Origin: Bilabrum cf. latius
Taxonomy: Eukaryota > Bigyra: Bicosoecida > Bigyra > Bicosoecida
DNA: 64,000 nucleotides
Assembly (NCBI GenBank): GCA_965178125.1
Contig: OZ237737.1
Span: 744,001-808,000 of the forward strand
Direction: 5' to 3'
The stretch's first letter is position 1. Each line of letters starts with the position of its first letter. The position numbers were made by a program, and so were the translations under genes. Positions 58,801 to 64,000 of the stretch are shown here, in pieces. The notes under the pieces are model-generated. The model worked only from the letters and a program-made list of their open reading frames with translations. It did no database searches and was not told the DNA's origin.

Positions 58801-61800
58801 GTCTGCGTCGACATCGGACGCTCGTACCGTCCCCACAGTGATGCCAGTCCTTGCTGGGTTCTCGTCCGTTGACATGGTGAGCGTGGAATCGTCGATCACG
58901 GGATTCTCACCGACGTCGGTGACGTTTACAGTAACCTGCGTGGTCACTGAAAGCTCTCCATCCGATACTTGCACGGTTAGATCGTAGTAGCTCCGAGTCT
59001 CGAAGTCCAGGATGTCGTCATTCACGCGGATCTCGCCGCGGCGGCGGCTCCCACTCGTGGCACCGGGCACTGTGTTGATTCGGAATGCGTCGGCGAAGTT
59101 GCCCTGTGTGATCGAGTACGACAGGGTATCATCTGTGTCCGCGTCCGCGCCTTGCACATACCCAATGAGCGTGCCCTCCCTGGAGTTCTCCTCGAGGGAG
59201 AAGGCCGCACCTGTGATGGTGGGCGGATCGTTGTACGGAATGATGTTGACCTGGATAGGTACTGAGGCAGCGAGGAACCCTGCGCCATCATCGGTCACGG
59301 TGACTGTCCCCTTGTAGGCCTAAAGCTGCGGCATGTACTCTGTGGGTCCCGATGGCGTGTCCTTGGCAACGTATACACGGCCTGTGGTCGGGTGGATGGC
59401 CAAGTCGTCGGCGTCTCCTCCGGTCGGGATGGTTGTCCAAGATACAGAGTACGTTAGGGAATCGCCATCATCTTCGTCCTCAGCAGTGACGCGACCCACC
59501 TCCTGGCCGTTGATTGCATTCTCGGCCGCCGAGAAGGTGAAAGAGGACTTGCTGATGACGGGGTTCTCGTTCACGTCGTTCACTGTGATAGTCACGGTTG
59601 CGGTATCGCTGAGGCCGCCGGCGTCCGTTACCTTGATAGTGAGCACGTAGGTTCCCTTGGTCTCGTGGTCCAAGTCTGCGTCAGATGCTGTAGTAATCTG
59701 GCCGGTAGTCTCGCCGATGGCGAACTTTGGGGAGTCGCTAGAAGTCACAAGAGAAAACTTGAGGTTGGTGTAGGGAACATCGGAGGCATCCACGTCAGTT
59801 GCCACCATGCGAGGACCGACGTTGGCGCTGTTGAGGTTTTCATCAACCGTGCGTGCCTGGTTGCCGATCACCGGAGCCTCGTTGACATCTACAATGTTGA
59901 TCTTCAAATCGGCCTCGGCATATAGACCCCCAATATCAGTTGCCCTGACACGAACCGTATGCGACGTCTCGGACTCAAAGTTGAGGCCCTGCTTGACTTC
60001 GAGGGTTCCGTCGGCCGTCAAGATCCGGAAGAAGCCTGCAGGGGTCTAAGACACAATGCTGTACGTATGCCTATCGTTAGCATCCACGTCAGTAGCCAGG
60101 TCCTTGGTTCCGGTCACGGCCGTTGCCACGGCAGCGCTCTCCTTGATACTGAATGTGCCATCCGAAAGCGCGGGGTTCTCGTTCACGTTGGTCAGCTTCA
60201 CGGTGATGGTGGCCGTGTCAGTCAGAGCCGGAGTGGCGCTGTCGGTGGCAGTCACGACAAGCTCGAGCTCATTGTTGTCGGCCTCAAAATCCAGTATGGG
60301 GTTGGTGCCCACCTTGATCTAGCCATCTGCAGAAACGGTGAAGTTTGCCCTGTCCGCGCCTCCAGTCAGCGTGTATGAAACAGTCTGCCCGTCATCAGGG
60401 TCCTTGGCGGCCAGTTTGGAACCCACCATTGCACCCTCAGCCGAGTTTTCTGCAAGTTCGATAGTCTTTTCGTCAAGGACGGGGGGCTCGTTGGCATCCA
60501 GAACAGTGACGGTGATGATGCCCCAGCCGCTAAGCTCGGGCTCGCCGTCATCAGTTGCCGAGATGTTGAGCTTGCGCACCTCCTCAGTCTCATGGTCGAG
60601 CTGGTCACCGTCCTTAATGGAGATCTGGCCCGTGCTGGAGTCGATCTTGAAGGCCCCGTCGGTGTTGCCCCCCTCGATTGAAAACGTGTGGTCCTGGTCG
60701 AAGTCCTCGTCCTGCACGAAGACCTTGTCACCAACGTTAGTGTCCTCATCGCTCAGTTCTGCCACGGACGCAGAGGCGGCGCGGACGGTGGGCGGCTCGT
60801 TCACGTCGTTGATCTGCACCGTGATCATGGCCGTGTCACTTAGACGAGCAGGTCCAGGCACAGGCCCAGCATCATCGGTCACTGAAACTGTGAGCGTGTA
60901 CTTAAAGCCCTGCGTCTGAAGCGTCTCATAATCGAGGCCCTCTTTCCGCACCTTGAGCTGACCAGAGCAAGCGTCAATCTTGAAAAAGCCGGCATCATTG
61001 CCCGACTCGATCTTGTACGAAAGCGACTGGCCCTTGTCAGGATCCGAGGCAACAAGTGCGTCGCCCACCACGGCATTGACCAGCGAGTTCTCGTCCACGT
61101 CTCTGGTCTAGTCCTAAATGGTGGGACGCTCGTTCCTGTCGACCACGTTTATGACCACCGATTTAGTGACAGACTGGGTAGGCGAGCCTGTGTCTGTTAC
61201 CTTGATCGTCAGAGTGAACTTGTTGCGGAAGCCAGTGGCGGCCTCAAAGTCGATCTTGGCTTTATCTAGAGACAGAGTCAGCCCATCAACTGAGAAGTAG
61301 TCATCGTCGTCCCCATTGCCGCCCAGGATGGCCATCGTGTGGTTGTCCAGCTTGTCCTCGTCCGTGACGACGATACTGCCGACAACGTCTCCCTAGAGAG
61401 CTGTTTCGGGCAGCTCGAGCGCCTTGGTGACGATTGTAGGCGCCTCGTTGACGTTGGTCACGGTCACTTTTACTGGCGTTGTTACTGAGAGACCAGATGA
61501 ATCGGTCACCACTACGTCCAGCTGGTGCTGAGCCGCGCTCTCGAAGTTGATCGAGGTGCTGCTGAGGGCCTTGACTGCTCCAGTGGTCTTGTCGATGTAG
61601 AAGGCAGTGGAACCACCGGCCAGGGAGAACGAGAGCTTGTCGTTGTTGTCCGGGTCAGTGGCCTTGGCGGTGAAGATGACCGTGTCTTTGGGGCGATTTT
61701 CAGCCGTCGTGGCCGACGTGACACCGGTGTATTTAGGCTTTTCATTGACATTGGTGATAAAAATCGTCCATGTCTTGGTGCTGGTCAGGCCTGCCTCGTC

Positions 61801-64000
61801 CATGGCTCGTACCGTCAGCGTATACTTGTTCTTGGTCTCGTAGTCCACCTCCTTGGCGAGGGACAGCACGCCAGCGGGAGTCAGCTGAAACACGTTGTTC
61901 GTATTGCCACTCACGAGCGCGTACCGGATCTGGTCCCTGTCCTCATCCGTGGCAGAAAGCCCACCGCCCACTGTAGTGCCGCGGGCAGATGACTCGGGCA
62001 CTTGTGCCGCAGTGGGCGCGTTGAGCTGGGGCGCGTCATTGACGTCGTTGAGATCAACACGCACGATTGCGGTGTCTGTCTTGCCCTTCTTGTCGGTGAC
62101 AGTGACAGTCAGTGAGTAGGTGGGGTTGGTCTCGTAGTTGAGCGAGGCCTTGTTCACCTTGAGGAGACCCTGGTTGCCCACGGAGGAGATCTTGAATGAG
62201 CTGCCCGTATTGCCCGCCGTGATTGAGTACGTGAGAGTTTCGCTGCTGTCGGGGTCCGTGCCCTTCAGAGCCGTGCCCACGTCAGTGTTAACGGCAGAGT
62301 TCTCGTCAACCTTGAAGCTGGCGTCGTCCAAGCTGGGCGCTTCGTTCACGTTCTTGACGTGAACGGTCCACGTGGAGGCCACAGACATGGGAACCAGGGC
62401 GTTTCCCTGCGCGTCTGATCCGGGTACATCCGTGCACCGGATACCCAGCGTGTACTTGCTCTTTGTCTCGTAATCCAGCGTGCCAGACAGCTCAATCTTG
62501 CCCGTGTTGGCGTTAATGATGAACATCTCCCCCGTGTTGCCAGAATCGATGAAGTACTGAACCGTGTGGTCGTCTGGGTCTGAACAGCTGGGGTTCTTGG
62601 GCAGCTCCGTCTTGGAGTCCTCGTCTTCGTCCAGCTGGGTAGATCCCGAGCTCATCGTGGGAGGCTTGTTGCCTGCCGTGATCTCCACCGTAATTGTTTG
62701 GGTAAACGACTTGCTCGGGCTGCCGTTGTCCGTGGCGACGATGTTGAATTCAACTTCGGCGGAGTTCTGACCATCAGGAAGCGGCTTGAGGTTGTCAAGC
62801 ACGGTGAGCTGGCCAGTGGTCGAACCAATCGTGATGGGAAGGCGCGTGTAGTCACTCGAGGGCTTGATGCTCTAGTCAGCGGCCTTGATCGCCCACGTTA
62901 CCTTCTACCCAGCGTCCGGGTCTGAGGCCACGAATGGCACGCCAATCTTGGTGCCGCTCTTGGCACTGTCGCCAACAGCCCTCTGGTTTGTCGAATCCGA
63001 GATCTCCGGCTCTTCGTTCACATCAGTGATGCGCACAGTGATGATGCCGGTGTCAGATTTCGTATTGGCGCCTCCCTCCACACCGTCCATGACGGTGACA
63101 GTGAGAGTGTACTCGCTCGTCACCTCGTAGTTGGGTGATGCGGCAACTTGCATCTGGCAGGTGCCAGCCTTGAAGGTGAAGGTGCCTCCCGTGTTGCCCC
63201 TCGACACGGCACACCGCACGCTGTCACCCTCCGGGTCAGTGGCCGGTAGCGCAGATCCCACGTTTGATCCAGCCGCAGAGTTCTCGGCGACAGTCAACGT
63301 GCGAGCAGCCAGCGAAGGCGCCTCGTCTGCGTCCGAAACAGTAATGGATACAGTTCCGGTATGGCTCAGTGCAGGGGACCCGGAATCCTGTACCTTGATG
63401 CCAAGGGTGTACCTGCTCTTGGTCTCGTGATCGAGGGCCTGCGCCACGCGGAGCTGGCCTGACAGCGAATCGATCGAGAAGCGGTTGTCCGAACCGGAGG
63501 TGATGCTGTAGAAGAGTGTCTGACCTTGATCGGGATCCGAAGCAGCAACCTTCGTGGTGCTGATCACGGCACCAATTGCCGTGTCCTCCTTGACCGTGAA
63601 CGACTGTCCCGACGTGAGAGTGGGCCTCTCATTCACGTTGTTGATGGCAATGCTCACAGCTCGCTGTCCTACCATACCCTTGCGGTCTTTTGCGATGACA
63701 GTCACGGACGCTGACTTGAGGGACTCGTAGTTCGGCGGCGCCTTTACCAGGATTTGCCCATCCGTACCCATCTTGAAGTAGCTGTTCGTTGTCATGGACC
63801 ACGTGAGTGAGGCCACATCCCCGGCATCCTCGTCCGTGGCCGTGAGCTTGTCCCCTACCTTGGTGTTCACAGCCGAGTTCTCGTTAATGCTGAGCACCTT
63901 TGATGGAGCAGCCACGACGGGAGGATCGGGCTGGTCGGTGACCTTGATGGTGAGCGTGGCCTTCTCGGTGTTCTTGCCGTCAGAGACGGTGACTCCGTAC
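46861..64000 (-). CDS. Giant cadherin/IPT multi-TM surface protein with WW domain (5' part beyond the window)
   Basis: One uninterrupted frame of about 5,713 codons, no intron, 21 UAGs, TGA at 46861; the N-terminus lies past 64000. Order: about 30 cadherin-type repeats (64000 to about 53930) with boundaries such as ITDVNEEPE and LNDVNDAPQ and calcium-type DxD motifs (ASDPDQGQ); about 14 IPT/TIG repeats (to about 49500; GGTVVRVTGANFG, VVIKGKNFG); Cys-rich module (RGERCVHCANDQPGANC, CSQCIKGKYYRINGECAKCP); a multi-TM block (about 49110-48140); a tail with two further hydrophobic segments (AVLLACAVLVCLSGIMF, then AIVVACLVLLSLVYFVTVLF, 47960-47700); a basic Ser-rich region; and a terminal WW domain (LPDGWEARKDKKSGRVFYRN, GKKQWKRP). 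Likely a calcium-dependent adhesion or sensing receptor of the plasma membrane (inference). Confidence 0.92.

Larger units (their letters stand above)
1..64000. other. Nuclear genetic code with UAG = Gln; UAA and UGA terminate
   Basis: Seen: all 14 genes contain in-frame TAG codons followed by continuing homologous or coding-like protein, and every gene with a visible end stops at TGA (12) or TAA (2), never TAG. At alignable positions TAG replaces Gln: the JmjC motif NS-Q-GFAPHYDD and FIL-Q-TMG (18916, 18961), the isomerase motif YQLVH-Q-GR (22395), an IPT motif VTIGG-Q-VS (53248) whose sister repeats read GGQTS, and a cadherin motif SIVS-Q-TPAG (60046) whose sister repeat reads SIVQQTPAG. 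Known: most Gln reassignments change UAA and UAG together; UAG-only change to Gln is rare. Inference: the cell should carry a tRNA-Gln with anticodon CUA and a release factor that ignores UAG. Neither gene lies in this window. Confidence 0.95.

Noticed and set aside
1-64000. In-frame TAGs as pseudogene lesions, stop-codon read-through, or pyrrolysine/selenocysteine-type recoding
   Set aside because: They occur in every gene, dozens of times, with no accompanying frameshifts and almost no in-frame TAA or TGA in the same frames, and they fall on Gln columns. Decay or programmed recoding would not be limited to one triplet in this way.
1-64000. Ciliate-like reassignment of both UAA and UAG
   Set aside because: TAA ends the CaaX gene and the plus giant gene, and is absent from the 17.1-kb minus frame and from other coding exons, so it behaves as a stop.

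Overview
This is a piece of nuclear genome from a unicellular eukaryote. It has spliceosomal introns (mostly 80-120 nt, GTGAGT or GTAAG-like donors, acceptors usually ending YGCAG), secreted and multi-pass membrane proteins, and typical eukaryotic families: plant-type GH3 beta-xylosidase, GH55-like beta-helix protein, AAAP transporter, NIT1 amidase, a JmjC ribosomal oxygenase and glucose-6-phosphate isomerase. It also carries two giant cadherin/IPT membrane proteins. The sequence alone does not place the lineage. Genes are close together (124-152 bp gaps are common) and there is one 200-N scaffold gap.

The central observation is that UAG is a sense codon, almost certainly glutamine. Read with the standard code, nearly every gene is cut into pieces at in-frame TAGs. 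Read with UAG=Gln, 14 coherent genes appear. Of these, 12 end in TGA, 2 end in TAA and none ends in TAG. UAG falls on invariant or near-invariant Gln positions of the JmjC oxygenase and of the isomerase. It also falls on columns where sister repeats in the giant proteins have CAG/CAA. The minus-strand giant gene is open for 17.1 kb in one frame, with 21 UAGs and no in-frame UAA or UGA.

Layout. 1-1503 (+): uncharacterised basic/low-complexity protein. 2102-3928 (-): secreted GH3 enzyme broken by the gap. 4380-6512 (-): amino-acid transporter. 6639-7400 (-): coiled-coil protein. 7553-11491 (-): secreted two-beta-helix GH55-like protein. 11644-13008 (-): NIT1-type amidase. 13210-18184 (+): single-pass Ser/Thr/Pro-rich surface protein, divergent from NIT1, with a perfect hairpin in its first intron. 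18484-20907 (+): JmjC oxygenase. 21032-22955 (+): glucose-6-phosphate isomerase. 23080-24246 (-) and 24669-25673 (-): unknown proteins. 26405-27577 (+): unknown protein ending in a CaaX box. 27935-46797 (+) and 46861-64000 (-, continues past the window): two giant paralogous surface proteins arranged tail to tail with 63 bp between them.

The two giants share an order: cadherin repeats, IPT/TIG repeats, Cys-rich module, multi-TM block, and a cytosolic tail with two or three further hydrophobic segments. They differ in intron content (six against none seen) and tail module (C2-like against WW). The plus-strand copy also contains a perfectly phased 5 x 354 bp array and a ~750 bp internal duplication. 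The secreted hydrolases plus the amino-acid permease suggest a cell that uses or remodels polysaccharides. That is inference from a few genes.
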